64,000 nt of DNA from Linnemannia schmuckeri (GCA_029449235.1 JANATG010000007.1:620001-684000); one strand, 5' to 3'. Counted from the first letter of the stretch, positions 20,293 through 32,521 are shown. The notes: generated from the letters alone by a model not told the origin. Made by a program: numbers and translations.

Positions 20293-23039
20293 CTACTGCT
20301 GCATCATAGGCCTATTCGAAATAAATAAATAAAAAAGAAAACATGGTTAGCACACGCGCCAAACAAAAAGGCCATCTTGCACAACCGCAAAAAAATAAAC
20401 TGAAACGTACAAGAACTCTCTAAGAATGACGGGGACAGAGGTACATGGGATCAACCCCACTTCCGTAATAACAACAGTGACGAACTCACTGGGGGTCAAA
20501 TCATATAACAGGTTCAAAAGCTTCAAATCCCTTGACTCTCTCCATCCAGTCAAAACACCAGCTCCTGCAGCAGCAGAAGCGGCGTCGCCACTGTTGGCGC
20601 CACGGACGCTTGGATGGCAACGGGTGCTACTGTGTCCAAAGTTGTTGTTCTGGTCGTTAACCAGCTCGTCGGGGTTTCCAATCTCGTTCTGAACAAAACT
20701 GTCTAGCTGGACACGCTCGCTAAACTTGTAGGTCTCACAGCAAACAATCACGGGGATCTTGCGTTCATGTGCCGACATGGCTACAACCGCAGTACCAGCA
20801 CGAGAGTACAATGCTCCGTTCGAGAGCAACGAGTGGGCGCCCAAAATCACCTTGTTCACCTCCCTCATCACATGTCCAATCGCCGTCAACAGCACATACG
20901 TGCAAGGTACTCCCGCCGCCGCCAACGCCCTCAACAATTGCTTCCCTATTGGTGGTAGAAGTTACCAAAAAAGTAGAAAGGTTGTTGTGAGAAAAAAGGT
21001 CCATCAAGCAGACTTGTTCAAACTTCAGAATTAGCAAGAGGTTACCTTCGAAGCGGGGGCGAGAGTCGACGACAATGACCTTGAACTTGATACCCTTGGC
21101 ATGGGCGGCCAAGAGCAAGCCCTGGACGACCGAGGAGCGTGCATAGGTCAAAATCACATCTCCATCCTGAATCTTTTGCAATCCCAAGCTCGTAATGACC
21201 TGGTCCGCCATCGTAATTCTGTCACGAATGAAGTTGTCAATTTTTTCCACAAACAGAGCACGAGCCTATATTGTTGTGCAAGAAAAAAAAAAGAAAATTG
21301 TAAGGACACTCGTCATTTTCTTCAATTCGCTATTGATGAGAACAGCAACAAAAAAAGTAAGAAACTTACGTCCTCGTCTGGAAGCTCCAGGTTCTTTCCA
21401 ATCTCGTACTTGAGGTAACGAATGGCGTTACCCATACTCACGGCCATGGGTCTGCAGGTGACGAGGTAGCTGATGTGAGGGTTCAAGTAAGTCTGAATGT
21501 GGCGAGAGAGAGTCGTGTTGGGAGGGGTTTGGTAATCTTGGATTGCCTAATGAAACAGAAGGAAAAAAATGAAGGTCGTCAACAACACGCTCAGTCTGAA
21601 ATTCTGCAGTCTTGCTACGTGAACAAGAATCATAGCTCATACCTTGCGGAAAGCGTTGAGGGTGGCGACGCAGCGGGCGTTTGCACCGCAGATTTTGAAC
21701 TGAGCCATCTGAAGTCCAGCATGAACAACAGCTGGGTGAAGATCCTTGGGAGCAAGGGCAGTGTTGGCAAACTTCGGAGGATCCAAATGAGCAAAAAGGC
21801 CAATTTCCTTGGTCAACTTTTCGCGTCTCCTGGCCTGGCCGGTCGACTCTGCAGCAGCAATCGCCTTCTCGGCCTCGGCTCCAGGGAAAGAAGTCGCCAG
21901 CGATTTGGAAGGGTTGGGTGAAAATCCAGAGTTGGGCTGGTTGAGAACTTGAGCAGCCTTCTTCCCTGAGGCTGGTAAACCAGCAGAGACACGAGCTGCC
22001 TTCTCGGCCTTTTGCTTCTCCTGCAGTTCACGACGCTCAGCCTTAGTCATCGACTTTTGAGAGGGCGCGCTAGGCTTCTGGGATCCGCCCTTGTTGCCCG
22101 ATGATGGAGGGCCTCCTGCTGATGCTGGGCCTGCACTGCTGGTGCTGTTGCTGCTCTGAGGGCCGTCTGTGCTGGCAGATCCCGCGTTCGGCTGGATGCC
22201 CAATCCTGATGTCTTGACCTTGTTCTCCTTCTTGTTCAATCCTCCTTGCTCCTTGGCGGGGAATCCAGATCCATCACGAGGCGAAGCCGTCTTGTGGGGT
22301 CTGGATGTAGGTGTGAGACCCCATTGCTCCTCGTATGAAGACTTCATGGGTTCGTAAGATGAGCGTGCTCCCGAGGTGTTGATGGAGCGAGGTTGAGAAG
22401 AGGCGGCGGCAGATCCTGCGGGATTTGGGGTACTAGTAGTGCTGTTGGTGGTGCTGCTGAGATCCGGGGTATTACTGAACGCCGAAACGGGCGAGTTGAC
22501 TGTATTGGTATTGTTGCTCCCTCCTGGTGAAGTCGTGGTGTCGGCATCGTGCTGTCAAAAAAGAAGAAAGAAAAGATTGGAATGGAAAGCGTTAGTCAAC
22601 CGAGGGCGATTGAGAAAATAAAGTAGAACGAGTCATGATGTGTTGAGGTAGAGTCCTTGTTGACAAATAAGTGAGTATTGAACATTTCTGGGTGTCAGAC
22701 TCTAGTCAATGCGGCTTTGATATGAGTCGACAACGGGCTGCAAAAGAGATACGAGGGCGTTTCTGTTGTTGTGTATGTCTCGCTTCATGGTCGCCCATTT
22801 TCCCAAAAGAATTTTTTGCGCTGAGTCATAGCGACTCGAAACTTGCGCTGAACAAAGGAACGCAAGAAGGAGTGTGTCGAGGATATATATGTGAGCCTTA
22901 GTCACATATGGCGCATCCTCCTCATCACTGGAGATCCCGAATGAGTAGTTCCCGATCCGAATTCCAGCTAAAGGGAAGTGAACAGGGGTATATAACATAC
23001 ATCAGGCACAAATCCGACGGTCTTCTTTTTGGGATCCAT
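20293..23039 (-). CDS. GCD2: translation initiation factor eIF2B subunit delta
   Basis: Exons on the minus strand: 23039-23001 (MDPKKKTVGFVPD), 22551-21643, 21546-21370, 21265-21046, 20945-20411, and probably 20311-20293; 632 residues. eIF2B is the guanine nucleotide exchange factor for eIF2; the delta subunit belongs to its regulatory part that senses phosphorylated eIF2. The N-terminal third is Ser/Pro/Lys-rich; the conserved half reads HPAVVHAGLQMAQFKICG, HISYLVTCRPMAVSMGNAIR, VDSRPRFEGKQLLRAL, MREVNKVILGAHSLLSNGA, YKFSERVQLDSF, NLLYDLTPSEF, CTSVPVILREF. The first intron is long (449 nt). The last junction is uncertain: without splicing the protein would end in a 24-residue tail at 20347. 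It shares a 222-bp divergent promoter with the LYR gene. Confidence 0.9.
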
Positions 23040-23260
23040 TCTGGCGAGATTGTCTGTCAAGGGAAAAAGATGAAAAAATATAAGAGCGCTTTTTTTTCCT
23101 ACATTTTTTTTAAAAAAAAGCCAGCGTGACGTCACTCTCGACTTTTTTTGATAGAAAGAACTTCTTTGTTGCTTCCCGCCTTACCCTTGTCGACACATTC
23201 ACCTTCAACCTCAACGACAGGAGCGGAACTCTTTCAATAATAACAAAAGCACAAGAGACA
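23040..23260. promoter_or_regulatory. short divergent promoter, eIF2B delta / LYR gene
   Basis: Only 221 bp separate the two start codons, so both genes probably use a shared bidirectional promoter. It includes A/T-rich tracts (23086-23120) and a TGACGTCA palindrome at 23127-23134, a full ATF/CREB-type site. Confidence 0.5.
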
Positions 23261-23572
23261 ATGGCGTTCATTCGGGCAGTCCCATATCCGCCGACGCTGC
23301 GGTTCTACCGCACCGCACTTCGAGCTACACGATTAACGCCACCAAATCTACAGGGTGGACTCGCGCCGCAACTATCACACCTTCAGCGGAAACTTCGATA
23401 CAACATCCGGGACGGGATCTCGATCTACCAACACGAAAGAGACACCGACATAATTGAAAATCTCATTCGCGGTGGTGAGCAGGACATCGCCATGATCCAG
23501 GCCTGGAAGACTGTAGATCCGTATTGGTTAGAGAGAATCTTCAAGAAACCAACCCCCAAGAAAAATAACTGA
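23261..23572 (+). CDS. LYR-motif (Complex1_LYR family) mitochondrial protein
   Basis: Single exon, 103 residues. LYR proteins are small basic mitochondrial factors that act in Fe-S cluster delivery or assembly of respiratory complexes and mitoribosomes, usually together with the acyl carrier protein. Here the diagnostic segment is LRFYRTALRATR near the N-terminus, followed by LQRKLRYNIRDG and a helical C-terminus DTDIIENLIRGGEQDI and WKTVDPYWLERIFKK. Length and basic character fit the family. Which LYR protein this is cannot be decided. The start at 23261 is the first ATG of the frame with the conserved body. Its 3' end faces the E2-binding protein gene only 85 bp away, so the transcripts probably overlap at their ends. 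Confidence 0.8.
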   Translation: MAFIRAVPYPPTLRFYRTALRATRLTPPNLQGGLAPQLSHLQRKLRYNIRDGISIYQHERDTDIIENLIRGGEQDIAMIQAWKTVDPYWLERIFKKPTPKKNN

Positions 23573-23657
23573 CACAGAGATTGGGTGGCGTAACGAGGAA
23601 GAATATATTTATTATCGCTTTTTTTTAACATTATTGTGGACATCACCAGTAGCACTT

Positions 23658-25621
23658 TTATATCTCAAAAGACCCAACACGCATACCATCCATGGCCATG
23701 ACGGCAGACGCAGCGCCATTTAGACCAGGAGGCGTACAACTTGAACTCTGCTCCAGCATCGCAATCAAACCGAAGATCAATCGCTCTTGAAACTCAAGCT
23801 TCTCTACCCCAGGATCCCCACGCCACTGGTCCCATAACTTTGCTTCTTTTGAATAAACTCCACCACCTTGTTGCCGATCTTGATCTTCAGGAACAGCGCA
23901 TAGATACAACACCTTCATGACCTTTTTACCTCTTCCGCTTGATGTCGTGTTCAGATCCATCCGCAGAGAGTCGTCCCATGATAGCTGGTGGTCCTGTAAT
24001 GGTTCTTGGTTGGTGACAATAGTTGTATCCCAGTTTAGCATCCATAGCTACGATTTTAAGAAAAGGGGGGAGAGGAAGTTTCTGTAAGCAGTGTGTACTG
24101 ACCATGGGGACAAACTCACAATACTGTTGTGGACAGAAACCTTCCCTTACCAGTAGCATGTCGCGACCTTGAAGTCGATCCTGAATAATAAATCTGTATG
24201 TTGCATGGTGCCTTGCAGACTCAAAAATCTCCGTTGCAACGTACGACGAGAACCGTTGGCGTGGAATGACAAGAGTCTGCTGTGTTTGCTGGTTTCTACC
24301 ATGATAACGCACCAGATACTTGTGGAATTTGACTTGTATCATCTCAAGGTCTATCAGCGTTGGAAAACAAAAGCGTCGAGAATCGTCAGTGGCAGTTCAA
24401 ATGTCTACGTTTTCATGGCAACATAAACAAATGGCTAAAGTGTAACAATTCTTTACCTGTTCCGTTTTCAAGTCGGGAGTGATACCATCCATCGCCAACT
24501 GGTGATAAGCACCTCGAGCAAGCAAGTGGACGCCACCGCCGCTTGATTCCTTTCGTCCACTATGTCAGATTGATGTGTGAGTCAATTTGAAAAGGAAAAT
24601 TAATACAAAACGTAAACGTAGCAAACAAAGGGAGACGAAAGGAGAGAAGTATTGCTACACACATAGCTCGTTACTGAACAATATTAGATTCAGTCTGTTC
24701 TGGCTGATAGCAAAAGGGAGCTCACAAAACACCTCGCATTCTTTGCAGTGCTGTAAAAAAAACAAGACGAGTTGCAATTTCCACTTTTAAAATTAATGTT
24801 GGACTGGAGTATCGACAACGGTCGGTCAGTAGCTCGAGACGCCGGTCTTCTAATAGTCCGTGATGTGAAAGGAAAGGAAGGGGGTATGACGAATAAAATG
24901 TGTGCAGAATTGTGCGAGTGGAGCGACTTACATCAATTGCACGGGCGTCCTCTTCAATCACCACGGCGCGTTGGTCGACATCCTTGGCATGGATCAGCAC
25001 ATAAATTCCTCCGACGAGAGCTTGTCCAAGACGAGCGCCCAAATCTCCCTCGCGCAGCTCTGTAAAGTCCTCCTCGTGGCACATCCAGCAGTCCACAAGT
25101 TCCTGCCAATGTTCAGAGGGCAGGTCGACAACTCTCTGGATAGGGCCTGAAGGTGGTGATTGAGCAGTAGAATCGACTATAGGGTTGAGAAGAATGTTTC
25201 CACAGGAGCCGCAGGCCAGGTTCTCAAGACCTTGGAGCTGCGAAGCAGGGAGTGGAGAGGGTGGAAACTCTGTTGTCGACGCTGCAGATAACGACGATGG
25301 ATTCGAAGCTTCCAGTGGCATATTGGGCAAGGCTGTCAATTTGAGCGACAGCAAGTTTGAGCGTGACGATGACGGATCCAGAGTTGTCTTTGTTGGCATG
25401 ACACGCGCCGGGAGTAACAGTTTGTCGGCTACGGCGACGTCTTCTTCCTGTGGATGAATCGCATTGTCAAAGTTTAGTCCTGGTTGGATGGAGGGGACGA
25501 GGTCGACTGCCTGGGGACCGATCCTACAGGTGACTCCTGTTTGGTGCACTTGGACGGAGAGGGTGATGGAGTTGATCTTTGAGTGGTGTTCGGCATAGTA
25601 CCTGGCCTTTTTGGATTGCAT
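23658..25621 (-). CDS. HECT-like E2-binding protein (UBE3D family)
   Basis: Exons: 25621-24932, 24559-24457, 24350-24151, 24047-23658, giving about 460 residues. UBE3D-type proteins bind ubiquitin-conjugating enzymes and are described as HECT-like E3 ligases. Visible features: LACGSCGNILL, then LPSEHWQELVDCWMCHEE (family hallmark), LGARLGQALVGGIYVLIH, CSRCLSPVGDGWYHSRLENG, a helical region, and the terminal domain LWMLNWDTTIVTNQE ... KVMKVLYLCAVPE ... LEFQERLIFGLIAMLEQSS. The 24560-24931 interval is unclear: direct joining keeps frame, but a mini-exon of 15 or 18 nt within 24727-24760 would also keep it. A minus-strand AATAAA lies at 23608-23613. Family assignment is good; exact structure is moderate. 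Confidence 0.8.
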
Positions 25622-25811
25622 TGTTTGTTTGTTGTGTTGGTGGAGAAGAAACTGAATCCTCAGTCTGTCAGCGAGATTAATATAAAAACATAATACAAAA
25701 GTGCAGCGTGACTGTTGATTAAAAAAAAGGGATGATGGAAACGCGAGAAAACGAGACGCGTTAAGAATGCAAAAGTGTTTTTTTATTTATATTATTAGGT
25801 AGGGGTAAGTG

Positions 25812-27533
25812 TCAGATGTAAAGGCGCTTGTCTTGATAGACGGGCACGCTCAGGGATGTTCCGTCAGACTGTTTCTTAGCAGCGGAGATGGCTAGGGCTC
25901 CAGAGATGATCCCTTCAACATCCTGAGAAGAGTCGGATGAGTGGCCTCCATAGGAGTTGTTGTGACGGAGGATTGGCCGAGGCATGGATGGACTTGGCGG
26001 AGCACGGAACTGTACTGGACTCATATTCAGAGATCGATCTAGTGCATCCATCGAGGCAGTTGAACTTCCGCTGTAGATGTTGCTCTGACTCCTCCGATGG
26101 GATCGGAGTGATCTCTTGTCTCTTGCCCCTCCTTCATGGGGTTGTGGGCTATAGCTTGGCCGAGGACGCGGCTCAGGCGAGGGATCTTGAGCAGGATCAG
26201 TCGCTTTCCTGCTTAAGGAAGCAGACCGTGCGGTAGAGCGTTTTCCCTTGGCAGAAGAACCGTCCTTTCTACCAGAATTGGATACATAACTGGAGGGACG
26301 GGAGTTGGAGGGAGATGCGACCCAGTACTGGCTCAGTGGCTCTTTACCCTCAAACGACGTTGTGGCGGACCGTGACCGAGGTGGTCGACTATAGGGTGCT
26401 TGGCCAAGGGCTTCATCTGGAATAGCTGGAGGAGGGACTTGAGGTGGAGGCGGAGGAGGAGGGAACTGTTGGACCATCTGACGAGCGTCTCTCGAGAGTT
26501 TTGGAGACGCTCCTGCGACGCGTACCGATTCAGAGTGTTTTTTCAAGGATGCTATGCTCGAAGAACGGGACCGAGTTGATATTGGCGGGGGTATAGGACC
26601 TGGAGTCGGATGGGTTGATGATGATGTTATAGCTGTTGTTTGTTGAGGTAATGGATGTGGTCGGACCATTGCGCTCGGGTACGGTGATGTCAGATTAGAG
26701 TTCACCAGTACTTTTTCTGTACCCAATCCAAGCATGTCTATGTAAAAGTCATTTGGTGGCACAGCAACTTCCGTTGGTTGTGGCGCGTATCCTGAAAAGT
26801 TGTCAGTCAAAGATGCTTGTGGTGGGATCGGATTGAGCTCCATGTATGGTACAGAGGAGGTTGAGGCGTTCAGTCGATGGTGGGTGCTGAATTTCCGATC
26901 TCGAGGAGTCGGTGATGGGAATGTCGGGAGCTGGATGGGTAGACTGGCAGACGAGACTGAGCTCATACTCTTGTTGACAGTATGTCTGGCAACAGCTGGT
27001 GGTGGAAAGGGAATCGCACGCGCGGTATCGCGAATTTGTTCTTGTCCCGATCCTTGTCCTGGGTATATTTGTTGAGTTTCGGGATAGGTCGAGTGCTGTT
27101 GTTCCATTGACCTGGCGCCCTCTTTGGTCGGTGAAAGAGACTGTCGGCTCCGTCGCCGCCGAAGGAGCCACCAAAGGACGAGTCCCAGAATGATGAGGAC
27201 GGCAATGCCGGAGGCGATTCCTGCGATAAGTGCTGTTGAAGATGTCTTGGTTCCTTCTGCCTGGCCACCAATGTCTGTTTGACTGTATCCTGCAAAAGGA
27301 GGTGTCTGGCTGGAGTAAGACGTGCCATCGGGTGAGGGAACCGTCGCCGTTGCTGTTGGTTTTGTGCTGGTGTCGCATAGGGTGGTTGTGGTCGGTTCTG
27401 GATAATTTCCTCCCCATCCTCCTCCCCATCCTCCTCCTCTTCCGCCTCGGCAGCGCCAATACCTCCACCGCACACGGCGCTCCTCGGAATCTCGGTCCTG
27501 GTCGGTAACATTGCTACAGTCGCCCCAGTCCAT
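25812..27533 (-). CDS. single-pass membrane protein with Gly/Trp-rich head and Pro/Ser-rich tail
   Basis: Single exon, 573 residues; I do not recognise an orthologue. The N-terminus starts MDWGDCSNVTDQDRD without a signal peptide, followed by Arg/Trp and GGGWGGGWGG, then a Thr/Pro-rich stretch. A strong transmembrane helix (ALIAGIASGIAVLIILGLVL, about 101-120) is followed by WWLLRRRRSR, which by the positive-inside rule puts the long C-terminal part in the cytosol. That part is Ser/Pro-rich with a poly-Pro run (FPPPPPPPQVPPP), candidate SH3-binding sites, and a conserved-looking end, ISAAKKQSDGTSLSVPV. This layout resembles fungal cell-surface sensors or polarity proteins, but that is only an analogy. 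A missing upstream exon coding for a signal peptide is possible. Confidence 0.7.
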   Translation of the reverse strand: MDWGDCSNVTDQDRDSEERRVRWRYWRCRGGRGGGWGGGWGGNYPEPTTTTLCDTSTKPTATATVPSPDGTSYSSQTPPFAGYSQTDIGGQAEGTKTSSTALIAGIASGIAVLIILGLVLWWLLRRRRSRQSLSPTKEGARSMEQQHSTYPETQQIYPGQGSGQEQIRDTARAIPFPPPAVARHTVNKSMSSVSSASLPIQLPTFPSPTPRDRKFSTHHRLNASTSSVPYMELNPIPPQASLTDNFSGYAPQPTEVAVPPNDFYIDMLGLGTEKVLVNSNLTSPYPSAMVRPHPLPQQTTAITSSSTHPTPGPIPPPISTRSRSSSIASLKKHSESVRVAGASPKLSRDARQMVQQFPPPPPPPQVPPPAIPDEALGQAPYSRPPRSRSATTSFEGKEPLSQYWVASPSNSRPSSYVSNSGRKDGSSAKGKRSTARSASLSRKATDPAQDPSPEPRPRPSYSPQPHEGGARDKRSLRSHRRSQSNIYSGSSTASMDALDRSLNMSPVQFRAPPSPSMPRPILRHNNSYGGHSSDSSQDVEGIISGALAISAAKKQSDGTSLSVPVYQDKRLYI

Positions 27534-29609
27534 TATGTGCGTGTGTTGAGAGGGAGGTGAAAAATGAAAAAAGAGGGAGTTGACTAAGGAGAGGAGAGAG
27601 AGACAGAGAGAGAGAGAAGGAGGGAGAAAGAGAGCGTTGCTCCGGCGTTAGAAGAAACATACAGCATGGAAAGTCGAGAGGGAGAGAAGAGGTCGATGCT
27701 CGGACCCGACCGGGCGGGGGTTGGGTGTCCAACTGTCGGAGGAGAAGGGTTCACCCATTGACGCATTGGACATGAATCATCAATGGGTGTAGTTGAGTCG
27801 CCGTCGCCCCTTTCCCCCGCTTCCCCCATCGAGATGTAATTTAAACACAGCCAAGCGAGGCGCAACACCAGACGACCATGGGGATAGAAAACGGTCTGCA
27901 TGTGTCTGGGCCTTGGCTGTTGTACCCCACCTCCTTGCGTGTCTTGCCACTGCACTGTCTTTGTAACCAAGACAGGAAAATGAAGTGGCATGAAGAAGGG
28001 GCAGCAGTAGTACACCAGGAGAAATATGTCGGTGGGAAGATTGTAAAAAAGGAAAGAAAAATAAACACCGCTTTTATGAAGATGAAGATGGTGTTTTTTT
28101 ACCTGTTCTTTTATTCACTGCTGTCAAAAGTCACGAACAACAGGGTAAGATGGCGATGGGGAAAATGTAAAAACAGAACAAAAACAAGAAACGGATGGAT
28201 GTTGTGGAAATAAGAAAGAGAGAAGAGAGAAAAAAAAGAGATAAGATGCAGACAAACGGGTTGTGTGCTTGTAAAATGAAGGGATGAATGGGAGAAGGAA
28301 CAAAGACGGGAAAACAAAGAGAGAATGAAAGGGTTTGAGGGGGACACCGATCCCATACTCAGCATTATCGCAACAGGCATGGACACGCCGACAATAGTGC
28401 ATTGCAACTGCACACATACACACGCTCACGCAGATACAAAAGACGAAATGTCGTGGTTTGGAAGGAGAGACGACTCGAGGGAGTGAAAGGAGACAGAGAC
28501 AGCGAGAGGGTTTTGCTTTGGAGAACCACAGGAGACAGACAAATAAAAAACGACAACGAGACAAAATAAAAAAAGGGACTCGCGCAAAAAAAGAATAAGT
28601 AAAAAAAAGAGTTAAGTCGATGGGACTAAGGGACAGGCTCGAACATAAAAACGGCCCATTGCTCAATTGAGATCTTCAAAGGAACAATAGCAAAAAAAAT
28701 GCCTTATTCTGCAACAAATAACAAAAGAAACCAAACAGCATCCGTGAGCACAACACAAGAACAGGCTGAGAATTGAACTGCATTAATGCTGAACGAATGA
28801 ATGGCCTTTCCCATCCTTAGTTTTTTTGCTATTCTTTTCTTCCTTTCATCTTCTCTTCCTCCCTTCTTTTTTCACGATTCCCTCCCTTTCTTTCTCACCT
28901 CGTTTTGTTTCCTTCCTGGACGTCCAACTTGACGTGAGAAATGAAATGAATTAATTCAGTCCAGATCTTTACTTTACTCTACCCCACGGCATTCTTCGCT
29001 ACCTTGCCATGTCCAGGTCTACTGAAGGGTAACGGCTTAACCAAGTTGGACCAGTTTCTTTCTTTTTCTTTCTTGTATCAATGAGTGTGGTTTTTTTCAA
29101 GGGGATAGACAGACCCATTGGGCACCACCCTTTTTTTTTCCTATTGTGCAGCATTCATCTTCCTCCCCTATCTCCTTCTTTTACCACATCATAACGATTT
29201 GTTCCTCAGAAGAAAACATTTCATCTCCGCCCTCTGGCACCAAAAACCAAAGCGAGCGCCACACACTAAAAACAAAAAACTCTCACACGAACACGCCAAA
29301 AAGTGAGATGAGATGAGTGTGCAAAGTCCGAAGAGAGTAAGAAAATGTCAGAACTAAGTAGCACTAGCAGAAGAATGAGAGTGGAAGAATGGGATGAGGG
29401 AGCGGGTAGGCGAAGTAGCGGGGATCCCATGATCATAAACCGAATATCCGCATGTGCTTTTTAACTCCCGTCATAGGGGACGGCAAAAATTGCCTGCCAA
29501 GAACAGCAACAACAACAGCTACAGTGCAATGACCATGAACCCCAATCCTCATTCAACAAAAAGCAAAATAAATGCGCGGAGTGAAGGGAGCCTATTGTTT
29601 TGGTTGGGC

Positions 29610-29643
<34 letters not shown>

Positions 29644-29984
29644 GCTCTCCATGGGTATTTTGGGTTCGACTTCTTTATGTAGTAGATGCTGTCTAAACAA
29701 ACAAAGAAAAAAGAAAAACAAACAAAAGAGGACATCCTTACCAATCCTTGGACCGTGAGAGCGATTGGATGGTATATAATTGGATAAGAAAAGCATCCTC
29801 TCCTCGCGTCCATATATTTCTTGGATTCTATTTCGTTCACAAAAACGAACGTTAGCACAGCTCACTCACCATCTATCTCCTTGTGTCCAACGTCCATTTC
29901 AAATTGCCTTCGCAACAAAAAACACGCTAACGAATGCCACTAACTTATCACCAATTATTTTATTGTGTTAAAGGTAGGCTCTTT
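27534..29984. other. 2.4-kb intergenic region
   Basis: No supported gene. Much of 27550-28620 is purine-rich on the plus strand (pyrimidine-rich on the coding strand of the membrane protein gene), consistent with its leader and promoter. A 31-nt T-tract lies at 29612-29642. Long frames on the minus strand (for example 28124-28666) are Ser/Phe/Leu-rich products of this base bias. Confidence 0.5.
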
Positions 29985-32521
29985 TCAAAGCAAGGCAGCT
30001 AAGATCAACAAGAGGTATAACGGGACAACATAACGGATAATGACCCAAACGTCCCATGCGACCATCATCCAGAAGTGTCTTCTTTGGAGCGGCCAGAGAA
30101 TTTGTCGCCAGATTTGACGCCTTTTCATGCTGTCCATCAATGGCGAGAGCAGTAACAGAGGGGAGAAGAGTGGCGAAGGAGGAGAACTGGTGCTGGAATG
30201 TGAGAAAGAGAAGAGCATTCTTGGAGAATCTATGCTCTCTGCTCCGTCATCGCATGAGATGCGAGAGGCTTCTGATTTCTGTTGTTGCCAGAGTGTCTCG
30301 ATCGTTGCTTCTTGAGTGGAAAAGGGTCCCTCCTGCGCCGTCAAGTCTTGGAGAGGGTGAGGAGAGCTCGAGAAGCGATTCAATGACATTTCACTGCTAA
30401 CAACGGTCGAATTCCATCTCACCAACACCGAATCCGAGCAGAAGTATCGATTCTGCTTGAACCGCCAGAACCGATAGCTAATGAGCCAGAACAAAGTAGC
30501 AAGGAGCAGGCACGAATATCCAGAATAAATCGCCATTTGTTTGGGCAACATGCATTCGTCATACGCGAACGTTGTCGTGTTGGATATCTTGGCCAAGTGA
30601 TTCTCAAATGCGTGCTTTGCCGGTAGTGTCTTGGTCGCGTTGTAGACCTCCTGCGTCAGCGAACGAGCATTCCTCAAGACGTGCTGTGGGTTGTAAAGTG
30701 AGAGGACGACAAATCCTGGCTGCGTGATCCCTTGTGCAAAGCTGAACGTCGGCAAGGTCACCTCAGGGGTCAAGCGTCCGTCCAAGGAGTGACCCATCTC
30801 ACACCAGTCGTGGTCGTCACCGCTAAAGACAATGTCCGGTTGGATCTTGCGCAGGATCTCTTGTGAGAGAGACGCATTAACCATATTCTGGTACTGCTCG
30901 CCATTCCTGTCTAGAATCAGTTGTTGGGCCTCTCTCGCCTCGCCGCATGATGTCGTCTCAGGTCTGAAGAGCGGGACATGCGTGAAGAGTATCCGAGGCT
31001 CTTTCAATATTTCTATTTCACTCATCAATTCGTTCATTCATGCATCGAAAAAGAAGGAGGGTAGAGAGAAGCGTGGAGGAGGATTAGAGTGAATGAAGAG
31101 AGCGAGAATAGTAATAACAGTGCATCACTGTGCTCATTTCCATCTTGCTCTCTCTCCTACCCTGTTCCATCCTTGCAAGAAAATCCCTGGATTCCTCGCG
31201 GATGGACGTAATGTTCGAACTCAAAGATAACGTGTCGAGGACAACAATAGAATGGTTACCAACCTTAATTTCGTAGTTGACCGAGCCAAAGTCACCCTTA
31301 TACCGTTTCATCGCTCTGCGGACCAGCGTGTCTCCAAACCCAACGTCGTGGTTTCCTGCCACATATAGACGCGCACTCTTTCCGTCCTGTCGAACCTGGG
31401 CCCTCTCTGTCGCACCTGCCGCTGAATACGTAATCTGTCGATAGTGCCCTGTTATACTTATTCCCGAACCGTGCGTTTCTCGCAATTTCGTTTCATCTTC
31501 ATCGGCATCTAGCCTCAGATTCTCCTGTTCCCCTATATCTTCTTCATCCATGACAAGCGGCTCTTGATTCCATGCTGTTCGCCACGAATCAAACACCTTA
31601 TCCAAGAACCGACCCTTATTTTTCTCATACACTTGTCCATCGTCACCCCTGCTGTCCTCCTCCTCGGCCAAAGTTTCCCTACCTCCATCCAACAGGTCGC
31701 CCAAGAACAAGACCATATCCGGTTGCAGGCGCCGATGGAGACGAGCAAAACTCTTGCGCATAAACAGGTCTGTGTAGAACTCGGTTAGCCAGAGTGCCAG
31801 TCCCGATTGTTTGTATGAATACCAGTCTGTAAGCTGCGGGTCTGCAATGATAACGATCCTGTATCGTTCCTGGATTGCTGTCTCGCTCAGGTCCTAGATG
31901 GAGTGGATAAATGAATGGCAATCATGTCAGTATATGGGCTCCTCTTGTGTGTCGGGCAAGGAAGCAAACAGACGAGATAGCTTTACATACCCACGAATCC
32001 TTCTCTGGCCATTCACAACGACGCAAAATAATCCAGAACATTACATATTCTCCAAACACCAGCGTCAAGAGCCAAGCAACTCTCAACACCTTGACATGGT
32101 CCAGGACCACCTGATATTTACCGCTCCTCCTACTCCTCACCTTCCCCCTCCAAGTCTTTTGTTTCCTACTGCAATTCGTCAATAATCCTGTGCACTCCTT
32201 CTCGTTCTGGTGCTGCGACAACAGTGACAATGATCGTTCTGTGGATGACGAGTAAAGCAACGGAGACGGAGCGGAGTAATTGCCCGATGAGATTGATGTT
32301 GATGCGGAAATGTTGGACGAAAAAGACGGCGCACGGACTTGGTCCTTGTTGTTGTCGGACTTGAAAATAGTATTGAGTGCATTTTGACTTGTTCGACGAA
32401 GAACGGAAAATTGCTGTTCTGGTTTTTGAAGTTGAAGTGTCGGTGAGACTGTGGTAGCGGCAACAGGAAATTCTTGTGCTTCCCCGTCAGCAATTGCTAG
32501 AGCCCTGTCGTATTTGTACAT
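29985..32521 (-). CDS. Cdc1/Ted1/PGAP5-like membrane metallophosphoesterase
   Basis: Three exons: 32521-31991, 31893-31161, 31012-29985; 763 residues. The family consists of ER/Golgi membrane metallophosphoesterases that remodel GPI anchors by removing ethanolamine phosphate (Ted1, PGAP5) or act in Mn-dependent growth (Cdc1). Metal-site motifs appear in order: IADPQLTDW, LGDLLDGG, GNHDVGFGD, FTHVPLFRPE, FSGDDHDWCEMG. The GDDHDxC form is typical of fungal Cdc1/Ted1. A transmembrane segment precedes the catalytic domain (AWLLTLVFGEYVMFWIIL); further ones follow it (YSGYSCLLLATLFWLISY and a final one at the C-terminus, YVVPLYLLLILAALL). An acidic insertion sits between motifs 2 and 3. The first 120 residues are Ser-rich. 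Which of Cdc1 or Ted1 it matches best is open. Confidence 0.88.

Noticed and set aside
28124..28666. 180-codon Ser/Phe/Leu/Cys-rich minus-strand frame
   Set aside because: Produced by a purine-rich strand bias upstream of the membrane protein gene; no start context, no motif, no splice pattern.
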